From an uncultured Acetobacter sp. (GTDB taxonomy: Bacteria > Pseudomonadota > Alphaproteobacteria > Acetobacterales > Acetobacteraceae): a stretch of 20,378 nt of DNA. The stretch is taken from NCBI GenBank assembly GCA_937900755.1, contig CALCDN010000192.1, forward strand, positions 1 to 20,378. The letters run 5' to 3'. The stretch's first letter is position 1; every line of letters starts with the position of its first letter. Below the pieces are notes generated by a model. That model was not told the origin of the DNA, did no database searches, and saw only the letters and a program-made list of their open reading frames with translations. The translations under genes were made by a program, and so were the position numbers. This document shows, piece after piece, positions 8,196 through 15,045 of the stretch.

Positions 8196-8987
8196 TCAGA
8201 AGCGGTATGCAATACCGGCGGACACCACGGTGGGGTCCAGGGATTCGTGGGCACGGATGTTAACGGTTTCACCCGTGTTCTGCGCCCAGGCATGCATACG
8301 CACGAAGATCTGCTTGATGTCGGCATTGAAGAACCAGTTGCCAACCAGCTGGTAGTCAAAGCCAACGTTAACAGACGGACCACCGGTGAAGCCAGCGTTC
8401 AGCTTGTTGGTCAGGCCGTTGTTAGCAGCATGCATGTTGTGGAACCACATTGCGGTTACACCCACACCCACATACGGGTTGAAGCGCTTGTTGGGGCGGA
8501 AATGCCAGGCGAAGGTCAGCGTGGGGGGCAGAACCCAGGCAGAACCGACATCAATCTTGGAATTCCCCAGCTGACCACCCTGCGCAGACACTTCATGGCG
8601 TGTGCTGGTGGCGATCAGGTCAACCGACAGGTTGTTGGTGATGAAGTATTCAACCGTCAGTTCCGGCATGGCCTGGTTGGTCGTGGAGGTATGTGCCCCC
8701 TGCGCCAGCTGGCCGTTAACCTTAACCGTGCTGTCACGGTCCTGCGGCAGAACGCCAACGCCGGACAGGCGGATCATGATGTCGCCACGGCTCAGACCAA
8801 TTTTGGTGGTGGCGCAGGTTTCAAAAATACCGCAGTGGCCAGAGCCCTTCTGCGCATCAGGGATACGGTTCATGACCGGGGCATTGACGTAAGCAGCATT
8901 GGGCTTTGCTGTCTGCGCCTGCGCCGCACCGGTCAGGGCGGCCACACCAGCCATTGTGGCTGTCAGAAAGGAACGGAACTTGACCAT
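8196..8987 (-). CDS. ompW: OmpW-family outer membrane protein
   Basis: Small eight-stranded beta-barrel of the outer membrane; the family is linked to stress and passage of hydrophobic compounds. The 263-residue precursor has a signal peptide (MVKFRSFLTATMAG.. ending AQA, cut near residue 25). Family segments include GDIMIRLSGVGVLP near the mature N-terminus, LTVEYFITNNLSVDLIA, LPPTLTFAWHF, FNPYVGVGV and a C-terminal aromatic (AYRF) for Bam assembly. A Cys pair in HCGIFETC near the mature N-terminus may form a disulfide and is not a usual OmpW landmark. A GGAAGAG ribosome site precedes ATG 8987. A perfect FNR box lies upstream; E. coli ompW is also FNR-controlled. hemN follows after 9 nt, so one transcript is likely. 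Confidence 0.92.
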   Translation of the reverse strand: MVKFRSFLTATMAGVAALTGAAQAQTAKPNAAYVNAPVMNRIPDAQKGSGHCGIFETCATTKIGLSRGDIMIRLSGVGVLPQDRDSTVKVNGQLAQGAHTSTTNQAMPELTVEYFITNNLSVDLIATSTRHEVSAQGGQLGNSKIDVGSAWVLPPTLTFAWHFRPNKRFNPYVGVGVTAMWFHNMHAANNGLTNKLNAGFTGGPSVNVGFDYQLVGNWFFNADIKQIFVRMHAWAQNTGETVNIRAHESLDPTVVSAGIAYRF

Positions 8988-9053
8988 TGTGTTTTGTCTC
9001 TTCCACTACACTGTAATTCTGTGCCGGAAAGACCACGCCCACGGCAATGCAAC

Positions 9054-9069
9054 CTTGATTTAGATCAAG
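9054..9069. promoter_or_regulatory. FNR box 1, perfect consensus
   Basis: TTGATTTAGATCAA (9055-9068) matches TTGAT-N4-ATCAA exactly, and the dyad extends one base each side (C..G). It is centred about 75 bp upstream of the ompW start. A TACAGT at 9015-9010 (minus strand) could be a -10, which would place the box near -60 of an ompW-hemN promoter. The 306-bp intergenic region (8988-9293) carries no gene. Confidence 0.85.
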
Positions 9070-9100
9070 TCCGTGCCATACTACCTAAAGATGCGTTAAT

Positions 9101-9122
9101 GCTGTGTCTTTTTAACCACAGC
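9101..9122. other. Unassigned dyad, GCTGTG-N10-CACAGC
   Basis: Perfect 6-bp inverted repeat with an AT-rich 10-nt centre, between the two FNR boxes. It has no adjacent T tract and lies far from any gene end, so it is not an obvious terminator. It may be an operator or chance. Confidence 0.35.
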
Positions 9123-9139
9123 CCCTCCATTCGACTTTC

Positions 9140-9158
9140 TTGCAGTTCTGGCCTGCAA
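9140..9158. other. Unassigned dyad, TTGCAG-N7-CTGCAA
   Basis: Perfect 6-bp arms with a 7-nt centre (19 bp overall), a spacing seen in dimeric regulator operators. It lies between the FNR boxes, about 22 bp before FNR box 2. The binding protein is unknown. Confidence 0.4.
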
Positions 9159-9180
9159 TTAAAATGATCCCACAGTATGA

Positions 9181-9194
9181 TTGATTTATGTCAA
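9181..9194. promoter_or_regulatory. FNR box 2, near-consensus
   Basis: TTGATTTATGTCAA fits TTGA-N6-TCAA and differs from the strict TTGAT-N4-ATCAA at one position. It lies about 107 bp upstream of the FNR-type gene start. TATAAC at 9244-9249 is a possible -10 for that gene. Autoregulation is the simple reading. Confidence 0.65.
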
Positions 9195-9293
9195 CAAAAG
9201 CCTAAAGCTGCGTGGTGCGCGCACCATCCCTCGCCCCAACCGTTATAACAAACAGTAACAGGTTAATACTAAACGGTTTTCTGGATTTTATGC

Positions 9294-10082
9294 ATGACCT
9301 CTTCTTCCCATCCCCCAGCCCCGGCCCTGGCCCCTCTTGGCGGGGTGCTTCACGCGCCCAAGGCGGATGTGGATATCATACGGTGCATGGTGTGTGACAT
9401 ACGGCACAAGAGCCTGTGCAACAGCATGGATGAGGAAGGGCTGGCCGCCCTTACCCACTCCTCCCGCCAGCTACAGCTTCCACCGGGCACCACGATTGTG
9501 GAGGAAGGCGAGCCAGCCCTTGCGTTTTTCAATGTGACTCGCGGCACGGTCAAGCTGTTCAAATCCCTCCCCGACGGACGCAGGCAGATTACCGGCTTTG
9601 CCGATGCGGGCCAGTTTCTGGGCCTGAGCACGGCGCAGACATACTCCTTCGGGGCGGAAACGGTGGATAACGTGCGCCTGTGCCGCTTCATGCGCCCCCA
9701 GCTTGAAGCCCTGCTGAGCGACTACCCAAAATTCGAGCGGCGCCTGCTTGCCGCCGTAACCGACAAGCTGGCCGAAGCACAGGAACAGATGCTGCTGCTG
9801 GGCCGCAAGACCGCGCGCGAAAAGGTTGCCACCTTCCTGCTTGACCGGATGAAAGCCTTCCACCTGACCGCAAACCGGCGGCAGGAGGCGGAAAACCTGG
9901 CCTCTGTTCCCATGACTCGGGTGGATATCGCGGATTACCTGGGCCTGACCATTGAAACCGTGAGCCGCACCATAAGCGCGTTCCGCCGCAGCCTGCTGAT
10001 TGCAAGCGCGGAAAACCACCGGATTCGGATTTTGTCGGCCACGACTTTGCTCAACATCGCCTCCGGGCAGAAGGCGGACTGA
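9294..10082 (+). CDS. FNR-type CRP/FNR-family oxygen-responsive regulator
   Basis: Transcription factor predicted to sense O2 through a [4Fe-4S] cluster and to bind TTGAT-N4-ATCAA dyads. In the 262-residue protein, N-terminal cysteines are C31, C34 and C42 (C-x2-C-x7-C), and a central one is C130, the same arrangement as FnrL/FnrN of other alphaproteobacteria. E. coli FNR has C-x2-C-x5-C. A cAMP-binding-like beta-roll spans about 60-150 and a long dimer helix follows. The recognition helix carries E221-x2-S224-R225 (LTIETVSRTISAF), the FNR specificity residues. ATG 9294 is the only ATG that keeps all N-terminal cysteines; no strong ribosome site is seen. It is divergent from ompW-hemN, with two FNR boxes between. 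A clear hairpin terminator follows. Confidence 0.94.
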   Translation: MTSSSHPPAPALAPLGGVLHAPKADVDIIRCMVCDIRHKSLCNSMDEEGLAALTHSSRQLQLPPGTTIVEEGEPALAFFNVTRGTVKLFKSLPDGRRQITGFADAGQFLGLSTAQTYSFGAETVDNVRLCRFMRPQLEALLSDYPKFERRLLAAVTDKLAEAQEQMLLLGRKTAREKVATFLLDRMKAFHLTANRRQEAENLASVPMTRVDIADYLGLTIETVSRTISAFRRSLLIASAENHRIRILSATTLLNIASGQKAD

Positions 10083-10102
10083 ACCCCCACAGCACATAAG
10101 CA

Positions 10103-10132
10103 AAGGGCCGACTCCTTGTGGAGTCGGCCCTT
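10103..10132. terminator. Hairpin terminator between convergent fnr-like gene and degP-like gene
   Basis: Perfect 12-bp stem (10103-10114 with 10121-10132) around the 6-nt loop CTTGTG. It is 20 nt past the stop at 10082 (plus) and 40 nt past the degP-like stop at 10173 (minus). T runs are short on both strands, but stem strength and position support termination in both directions. Confidence 0.8.
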
Positions 10133-10172
10133 ATGCCCCGCGACTGCCCGGATCAGGGGCGGTCAGGAACGA

Positions 10173-11750
10173 TCAGTTTTCATCATCATCGCCGCCAGCG
10201 CCGTTGTCCGTGGGCACGCCTGCCGTGCTTCCATCAGGTGAAATGGCGATGAACAGGGACTGCCCTTCACGCAGGATGCGCAGCAGCAGCGGCTTTTTGG
10301 CACCCATGGCTGTTTTAATCAGGGCCACGGCCGCCTTGGGCGCATCCACCGCCTGGCTGCCCACGGCCTGAATGACATCCCCAGGGCGAATCCCGGCCTG
10401 ATCGGCAGGGGACCCGGCCTCAACATCGCTCACCACAACACCGTGCGCGTCCTGTGGCAGGCCAAGCTGCTGGCGCGTATCGCGGTTGAGGGGAGCCAGG
10501 GCAATACCAAGGTGCTGCCCGCCAACGGCGCTGGCGGACTTGCCCGCATCCCCCGCCGCACTGGCAAGGTTGCCAATTTTAAGGCTGGTCGTCTGCGCCT
10601 TGCCCGCGCGCACAAACCCGATTGTAACCTGTGTGCCAGGGGCAACTGCCGCCACACGCACGGCCAGGTCATGCGGGGTGGTAATTTTCTGGCCGTTGAA
10701 GTCGGTAATCACGTCTTCGGCCTTCAACCCTGCCTTTTCCGCCGGGCTGTCCTGGCTGACACTGGCCACCAACGCACCCGCGGGCGGCGCACCGGCCGTG
10801 GCCGGGGTAGGCAGGTTGAGCGCGCTGGCCATAACGGGCGAGATAACCTGCGCGTTAACCCCAAGGTAGCCACGCACCACATGGCCTGTCTTGCGCAACT
10901 GGTCCACAACACTGCGCACCGTATCGGAGGGAATGGCAAAGCCAATGCCAATGGACCCGCCACCGGAGGGGGAGAGAATGGCAGTGTTCACACCCACCAC
11001 CTTGCCGTCCTGCGTAAACAGCGGGCCACCGGAGTTGCCACGGTTGATGGGCGCATCCACCTGAATGAAGTTGTCGTACGGGCCTTCGTTAATGTCGCGC
11101 CCACGGGCGGAGACAATACCCGCCGTAACCGTGCCACCCAGACCGTAAGGGTTGCCAACGGCGATCACCCATTCACCCGGCTGCACGTCATCGGATTCGC
11201 CAAGCTCGATAAAGGGGAGCTTTTGCGCGGGCGTGACCTTGAGCAACGCCAGGTCGGTCTTGCCATCGCGGCCCACCACCTTGGCAGGCAGGGTTGTGCC
11301 GTCATCCAGCGTAACACTGACCTTGGTGGCCCCTTTGACCACATGGTTGTTGGTCACCACATACCCATCGGCCGAAATGACAAAGCCCGACCCGCGCGCC
11401 TCAATCAGCTGCTTGGAGGACTGGGGCATCATCTGGAACGGGAAGGGGAAGGGGAACGGTCCACCACCACCGCCCATGCCCATGCCGCCACCCTCGCCTT
11501 CCATGGCGTCAGAGCGGATCATGGAGGTAATGGACACCACGGCCGGTTTGACCTGTTTGACCAGATCCACAAAATCGGGGATCCGTTGGGCCGGGCCACT
11601 GGGCTTGATAACGCTGGACGTATCCGCCCAGGATGAAGTGCCAGCCCACGGCCCGGCGGCGGAAACCAGCATGCAGCCCGCGAGCAGGGCCCTGGTCCAG
11701 TTGCGGCGGCGGCCACGCATGCAAACATTTGTCACAGATTTTTCCGACAT
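10173..11750 (-). CDS. Do/DegP-type periplasmic serine endopeptidase with two PDZ domains
   Basis: HtrA-family protease/chaperone that degrades misfolded envelope proteins. Numbered from ATG 11750 (525 aa), a basic start and hydrophobic segment (RRRNWTRALLAGCMLVSAAG) form a signal peptide. The trypsin-like triad is H136 (TNNHVV), D166 (GKTDLALL) and S240 (NRGNSGGPLF). PDZ1 starts near HVVRGYLGV and PDZ2 near HLGIALAPL. The LA-loop region carries an unusual Gly/Met then Pro/Phe stretch (about residues 86-106). LAGC resembles a lipobox, but its hydrophobic run is too short, so ordinary Sec cleavage is preferred. The reading frame is open to 11840, but that extension would place the signal sequence about 80 residues inside the protein. 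ATG 11720, just before the basic run, is an alternative start. Confidence 0.94.
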   Translation of the reverse strand: MSEKSVTNVCMRGRRRNWTRALLAGCMLVSAAGPWAGTSSWADTSSVIKPSGPAQRIPDFVDLVKQVKPAVVSITSMIRSDAMEGEGGGMGMGGGGGPFPFPFPFQMMPQSSKQLIEARGSGFVISADGYVVTNNHVVKGATKVSVTLDDGTTLPAKVVGRDGKTDLALLKVTPAQKLPFIELGESDDVQPGEWVIAVGNPYGLGGTVTAGIVSARGRDINEGPYDNFIQVDAPINRGNSGGPLFTQDGKVVGVNTAILSPSGGGSIGIGFAIPSDTVRSVVDQLRKTGHVVRGYLGVNAQVISPVMASALNLPTPATAGAPPAGALVASVSQDSPAEKAGLKAEDVITDFNGQKITTPHDLAVRVAAVAPGTQVTIGFVRAGKAQTTSLKIGNLASAAGDAGKSASAVGGQHLGIALAPLNRDTRQQLGLPQDAHGVVVSDVEAGSPADQAGIRPGDVIQAVGSQAVDAPKAAVALIKTAMGAKKPLLLRILREGQSLFIAISPDGSTAGVPTDNGAGGDDDEN

Positions 11751-11893
11751 CACGATCTTGACTGTTCCTTGTTTTACCCAAGCAGGAGCGTTTCGGGCGA
11801 TCCGGGCCTGATCTGGCGGCAGCCTGAACCCAACAGCCACCGGACCCTGCGCCCCCCCTTACGTCCTGTAAGCTAACATGGTTTCTTATTCGG

Positions 11894-11940
11894 AAAAAAA
11901 AAGCCTCCCTGCACGCTCACGCGCATGCTTTTCAGGGGGC
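11894..11940 (-). terminator. tadA terminator overlapping its stop codon
   Basis: On the minus strand GCCCCCTG pairs with CAGGG(A)GGC (one bulged A) and is followed at once by nine T residues (A run 11894-11902 on plus). The loop contains a second small stem (GCATGC/GCGTGC). The upstream arm lies within the last codons and stop of tadA. Confidence 0.72.
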
Positions 11941-12441
11941 CGGGTCGTTCCCCCGCTCCCGCAGGGCCTGAAAAAAGCTTTTCAGCAGGTCCGCCGCCTC
12001 GCGCTCACACACACCCCCCACAATTTCGGGGCGGTGCAGGGCTTCGGCCCGGTAAGGCAGGCGGGGGCCATGCTCCACGGCCCCTCCCTTGGGGTCATAC
12101 GCGCCAAAAACCAGCCGCCCGACCCGGAAATGAGCCATGGCCGCGGCACACATGGGGCATGGCTCAAGGGACACAACCAGCGTGCAGTCCGCCAGCCTGT
12201 GGCCCTGGCGCTGGCGCACGGCCTCGCGCATGACCAGCATTTCCGCATGGGCGGAGGGGTCCTGGAGTTCCTCCACCCGGTTCCCCGCCTGCGCCAGCAC
12301 CCGCCCCTGCCCGTCCAGCAAAACGGCCCCTACCGGCACCTCGCTCCGCATGGCGGCCTGGCGGGCCTGCCGCAAAGCCAGCGCCATGCCACGTCCCTGC
12401 CCTTTGCCCGGGTGGGGGGTCATGGCCGTATCACAAAACAT
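11932..12441 (-). CDS. tadA: tRNA-specific adenosine deaminase (CDA superfamily)
   Basis: Zinc enzyme converting A34 to inosine in tRNA-Arg(ACG), needed to read CGN arginine codons. From ATG 12441 (169 aa), zinc/catalytic residues are H65-A-E67 (SAHAEML) and C95-x2-C98 (EPCPMCAAAM), with VPVGAVLLD upstream as usual. PCPMC followed by AAAMAHFRVGRLVFGAYDPKGGA is the TadA rather than cytidine-deaminase form. The start is chosen because a CAGGA ribosome site lies 7 nt upstream. A longer frame to 12534 has no such support, and ATG 12423 is a shorter alternative. A terminator overlaps its end. Confidence 0.94.
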   Translation of the reverse strand: MFCDTAMTPHPGKGQGRGMALALRQARQAAMRSEVPVGAVLLDGQGRVLAQAGNRVEELQDPSAHAEMLVMREAVRQRQGHRLADCTLVVSLEPCPMCAAAMAHFRVGRLVFGAYDPKGGAVEHGPRLPYRAEALHRPEIVGGVCEREAADLLKSFFQALRERGNDPAP

Positions 12442-12633
12442 TTCAGCATCCTGCGGGCCATTGTCTCGCCTTACGAACAAGTTAACACCAAAAACATCAC
12501 ATTCTTCTTGCAATCCAAACCATAATTTTGCCATTCTGCCTTAAAGCCGCCATGATCCTTTTTGCAACAAACTGTGATTGTCATCGGGGCGTGGCTTGCT
12601 GGTCCCTCACTCATGGCTGGAAAGGTCGGAACC

Positions 12634-12789
12634 ATGCATTCTCTGTCTTTCATTCTGGCCGCGGCTGCAATGGGGTTTGGTCTTGCCATTGCGGACAGGC
12701 TTCCTGGCGACTCCTCGGTCCCTGTGGCAACGCAGGTCGCCAGCAGCCACATGATGCCGCACAGCATTCCGTCTTTTCTGACCCGCTAG
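12634..12789 (+). CDS. Small putative secreted or membrane-anchored protein
   Basis: A 51-codon ORF with no recognised family. The N-terminus (HSLSFILAAAAMGFGLAIAD) reads as a signal peptide or single membrane helix. The remaining 31 residues are polar, with a Met/His cluster (SSHMMPHS). An AAGG ribosome site lies 8 nt before ATG 12634, and an in-frame ATG at 12613 would give 58 aa. It lies in the 473-bp gap between divergent tadA (start 12441) and the C26 peptidase gene (12915). The stop codon sits in the loop of a small CCCGC/GCGGG hairpin (12782-12794). It could be a real small protein or a chance ORF, and conservation would decide. Confidence 0.45.
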   Translation: MHSLSFILAAAAMGFGLAIADRLPGDSSVPVATQVASSHMMPHSIPSFLTR

Positions 12790-12914
12790 GCGGGCATGCC
12801 GGGCCTTCCCGCGCGGACAGTGTACGGGAAAAGATGCAAAATTTTGGCACCTGTGGCACCTGACACGAAACCATTCCGGTTTTCTCATGGCTTTTCGTGC
12901 AGGACCACAGGCTT

Positions 12915-13646
12915 ATGGCAGCAGAACGCCCCGTTATCGGCATAACCCTCGACCTGGAAAATGGCGGGCCGGGGCAGTATTCCAGCTTTACCTGGTGCGC
13001 CGTGCGCGAGAATTATTTAAGTGCCGTGGCAACCGCGGGGGGCCTGCCCATGGCCGTGCCCCTGTTTCCACAACTGGGGCTGGAATACGTGGCCAAGCTG
13101 GATGGGCTGCTCATAACCGGTGGCGCGTTTGATATTGACCCCCTGCTTTATGGCGCACCCCAGCGCCACCCCAGCGTAACCCTGCGCCCGCGCCGCACCC
13201 GGGCGGAAAGCGCGCTGCTGGCAGCGGCCCTGCACCGCAACATACCCGTGCTTGGTATATGCGGGGGCATGCAGCTGATTGCCGTGGCCCTTGGCGCAAC
13301 GCTTATCCAGCACCTCCCCGATACAGCCCCCACCGCCTTGCCGCATGAGCAGCCCAACCCGCGCGATGAGGCCAGCCACGGCGTGGACATCCAGCCCGAT
13401 ACCCTGCTGGCCCGCATAGCGGGGGGAGCCAGGCGCATTGCCGTCAATTCCGCCCACCATCAGGCCGTTGGCACGCCCGGACGGGCCCGGGTGAATGCCC
13501 TTGCCGAGGATGGCGTGATAGAAGGCGTGGAAGACCCGGACCATCGTTTTTGCCTTGGGGTGCAATGGCACCCGGAATTTGGCATAGACCCGGCAGACAG
13601 AACTCTTTTCAAGGCCTTCATACAGGCATCAGGAGAACAGGCGTGA
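12915..13646 (+). CDS. Class I glutamine amidotransferase-like hydrolase, peptidase C26 family (PuuD-like)
   Basis: Predicted cytoplasmic gamma-glutamyl hydrolase; relatives include gamma-glutamyl-GABA hydrolase of putrescine breakdown. Numbered from ATG 12915 (243 aa), the triad is C116 (GICGGMQLIAVALG), H219 and E221 (QWHPEF). The N-terminal PVIGITLD and LITGGAFDIDPLLYG match the C26 group. NSAHHQAV and the late QWHPEF complete the fold. GTG 12897 would add 6 residues but has no better ribosome site; AGGA lies 10 nt before 12915. No other putrescine-pathway gene is nearby, so the substrate should stay open. Its stop overlaps the start of the pseudouridine synthase gene by 4 nt. Confidence 0.9.
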   Translation: MAAERPVIGITLDLENGGPGQYSSFTWCAVRENYLSAVATAGGLPMAVPLFPQLGLEYVAKLDGLLITGGAFDIDPLLYGAPQRHPSVTLRPRRTRAESALLAAALHRNIPVLGICGGMQLIAVALGATLIQHLPDTAPTALPHEQPNPRDEASHGVDIQPDTLLARIAGGARRIAVNSAHHQAVGTPGRARVNALAEDGVIEGVEDPDHRFCLGVQWHPEFGIDPADRTLFKAFIQASGEQA

Positions 13647-14419
13647 CGCAGGAAGCGCGGGGAGAACGCATTGCAAAGTGGCTGGCACGCTCAGGGGTGG
13701 CCAGCCGGCGCGATGCAGAGCGCATGATTGAGGAAGGACGCGTGCGGCTGAACAGCCAGACCGTTACGCACCCGGCGACCTTTGTCACCGATGGCGATAT
13801 TGTTCTGGTGGACAACCAGCCGGTGTCCGCCCCCGAGCGCACAAGGCTGTGGCGCTACCACAAGCCCGACGGACTGGTGACGACCCACAAGGACCCCGAG
13901 GGACGGCCAACCGTTTTTTCCTCCCTGCCGGAGGGCATGCCCCGCGTGATCAGCGTTGGCAGGCTTGACCTGAACAGCGAGGGGCTTTTGCTGCTGACCA
14001 ATGATGGCGAACTGGCCCGCAGGCTGGAACTGCCCTCCAACGGCTGGCTGCGCCGCTACCGTGTGCGCGTGTTTGGCGTGGTGGATGAGGGGCACCTGGC
14101 CTCCCTCGCCCAAGGGTCCGTGCTGGAGGGCGTGCGCTATGGCCCCATCATTGCCGCCCTCGATTCGCGCAAGGGTGACAATGCCTGGCTCACCGTCTCG
14201 CTCAAGGAAGGCAAGAACCGCGAGATCCGCAAGGTCATGGCCGGGCTTAACCTGCATGTCAGCCGCCTGATCCGCACAAGCTATGGGCCGTTCCCCCTTG
14301 GCACCCTGCAAAAGGGCGAACTGGAGGAAATTCCCCCCCGCGTGCTGCGTGACCAGTTGCCCAAGACACCGGAAAAAACCACTCAGTCGAACACCGCACT
14401 CCGCAACAAGGCCCGCTGA
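13643..14419 (+). CDS. 23S/16S rRNA pseudouridine synthase, RluB/RsuA family
   Basis: Isomerises a specific rRNA uridine to pseudouridine. From GTG 13643 (258 aa), an S4 RNA-binding domain covers about residues 8-55 (RIAKWLARSGVASRRDAERM). The catalytic domain has D109 in SVGRLDLNSEGLLLLTNDG, plus KEGKNREIRKVM, typical of the RluB/RluE/RsuA branch. RluB (23S U2605 in E. coli) is the closest by eye, but RluE/RsuA specificity cannot be excluded. GTG is chosen because an AGGAG site lies 8 nt upstream and the GTGA overlap with the previous stop is a standard coupling arrangement. An upstream open extension (from 13550) lies inside the C26 gene and adds no domain. rsmD starts within its stop. Confidence 0.93.
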   Translation: MTQEARGERIAKWLARSGVASRRDAERMIEEGRVRLNSQTVTHPATFVTDGDIVLVDNQPVSAPERTRLWRYHKPDGLVTTHKDPEGRPTVFSSLPEGMPRVISVGRLDLNSEGLLLLTNDGELARRLELPSNGWLRRYRVRVFGVVDEGHLASLAQGSVLEGVRYGPIIAALDSRKGDNAWLTVSLKEGKNREIRKVMAGLNLHVSRLIRTSYGPFPLGTLQKGELEEIPPRVLRDQLPKTPEKTTQSNTALRNKAR

Positions 14420-15018
14420 TGGTGCGCATTATTGCGGGCGCGCGCAAAGGCCGGGTGCTGGCGGCCCCCACCGGGGGCACCACGCGCCCCACGGCCGACC
14501 GTGTGCGCCAGGCCCTGTTTGACGTACTGGCCCACGCCCCATGGGGTGGAGCGGCCCTGCTGGAAGGCGCGCATGTGCTCGACGCCTTTGCGGGCACGGG
14601 CGCACTCGGGCTGGAGGCCCTGTCGCGCGGGGCGGAGCATGCTGTTTTTTTTGAAACCGATCGCCCGGCCCTTGCCGCCCTGCGCGCCAATATTCACGCC
14701 TGCGGGTGGGATGAGCAGTGCCAGGTTTACCCGCGTGACGTCACCAACCCGCCCGCAGCACGCGCAACCCCTGCCACCTTGGCGTTCCTGGACCCGCCCT
14801 ACCACAAGGGCCTGCCCACAAGGGCGCTGGCGGCCCTGAGGGCAAAGGGATGGATAGCCCCCAACGCCGTGGCCGTGATTGAAACCGGCCGCGACGAACC
14901 CCTGCCCTTTACGGATGAGGCCGGGGACGCCCCCCCCTGCCCGCATGACCTCCTGGCAGAGCGCCAGCACGGTGCGGCGCGCCTGTCCATCTGGCGGCTG
15001 GCATGGGGTGCGGTGTAA
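14419..15018 (+). CDS. rsmD: 16S rRNA (guanine966-N2)-methyltransferase
   Basis: Methylates G966 of 16S rRNA during 30S maturation. The 199 residues contain the RsmD N-terminal signature (MVRIIAGARKGRVL, then RPTADRVRQALFDVL), the SAM-binding motif VLDAFAGTGALGLEAL (53-68) and the N2-methylating DPPY tetrad (125-128). ATG 14419 overlaps the previous stop as TGATG, so translation is coupled to the pseudouridine synthase, giving an rRNA-modification pair. The stop lies in a small perfect hairpin (15010-15028). Length is normal. Confidence 0.95.
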   Translation: MVRIIAGARKGRVLAAPTGGTTRPTADRVRQALFDVLAHAPWGGAALLEGAHVLDAFAGTGALGLEALSRGAEHAVFFETDRPALAALRANIHACGWDEQCQVYPRDVTNPPAARATPATLAFLDPPYHKGLPTRALAALRAKGWIAPNAVAVIETGRDEPLPFTDEAGDAPPCPHDLLAERQHGAARLSIWRLAWGAV

Positions 15019-15028
15019 AAAACACCGC
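15010..15028. other. Hairpin over the rsmD stop codon
   Basis: GCGGTG (15010-15015) pairs with CACCGC (15023-15028) around TAAAAAA, which starts with the rsmD stop codon. No T run follows on plus, so it is a weak terminator candidate. CATAAT immediately downstream could be a -10 for a separate ssb promoter. Confidence 0.35.
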
Positions 15029-15045
15029 ATAATATGAGGTCGACC

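Noticed and set aside
6966..9167. Long plus-strand open frame opposite hemN and ompW
   Set aside because: Same reason; it also runs through the FNR promoter region and shows no family motif.
10443..11636. Long plus-strand open frame opposite the DegP-like gene
   Set aside because: Shadow of a gene whose catalytic triad and PDZ domains are clear on the minus strand.
11675..11700. Lipobox-like LAGC in the DegP-type protease
   Set aside because: Only about four hydrophobic residues precede the Cys after a basic run, and the hydrophobic stretch continues beyond it, so a normal Sec signal peptide fits better.
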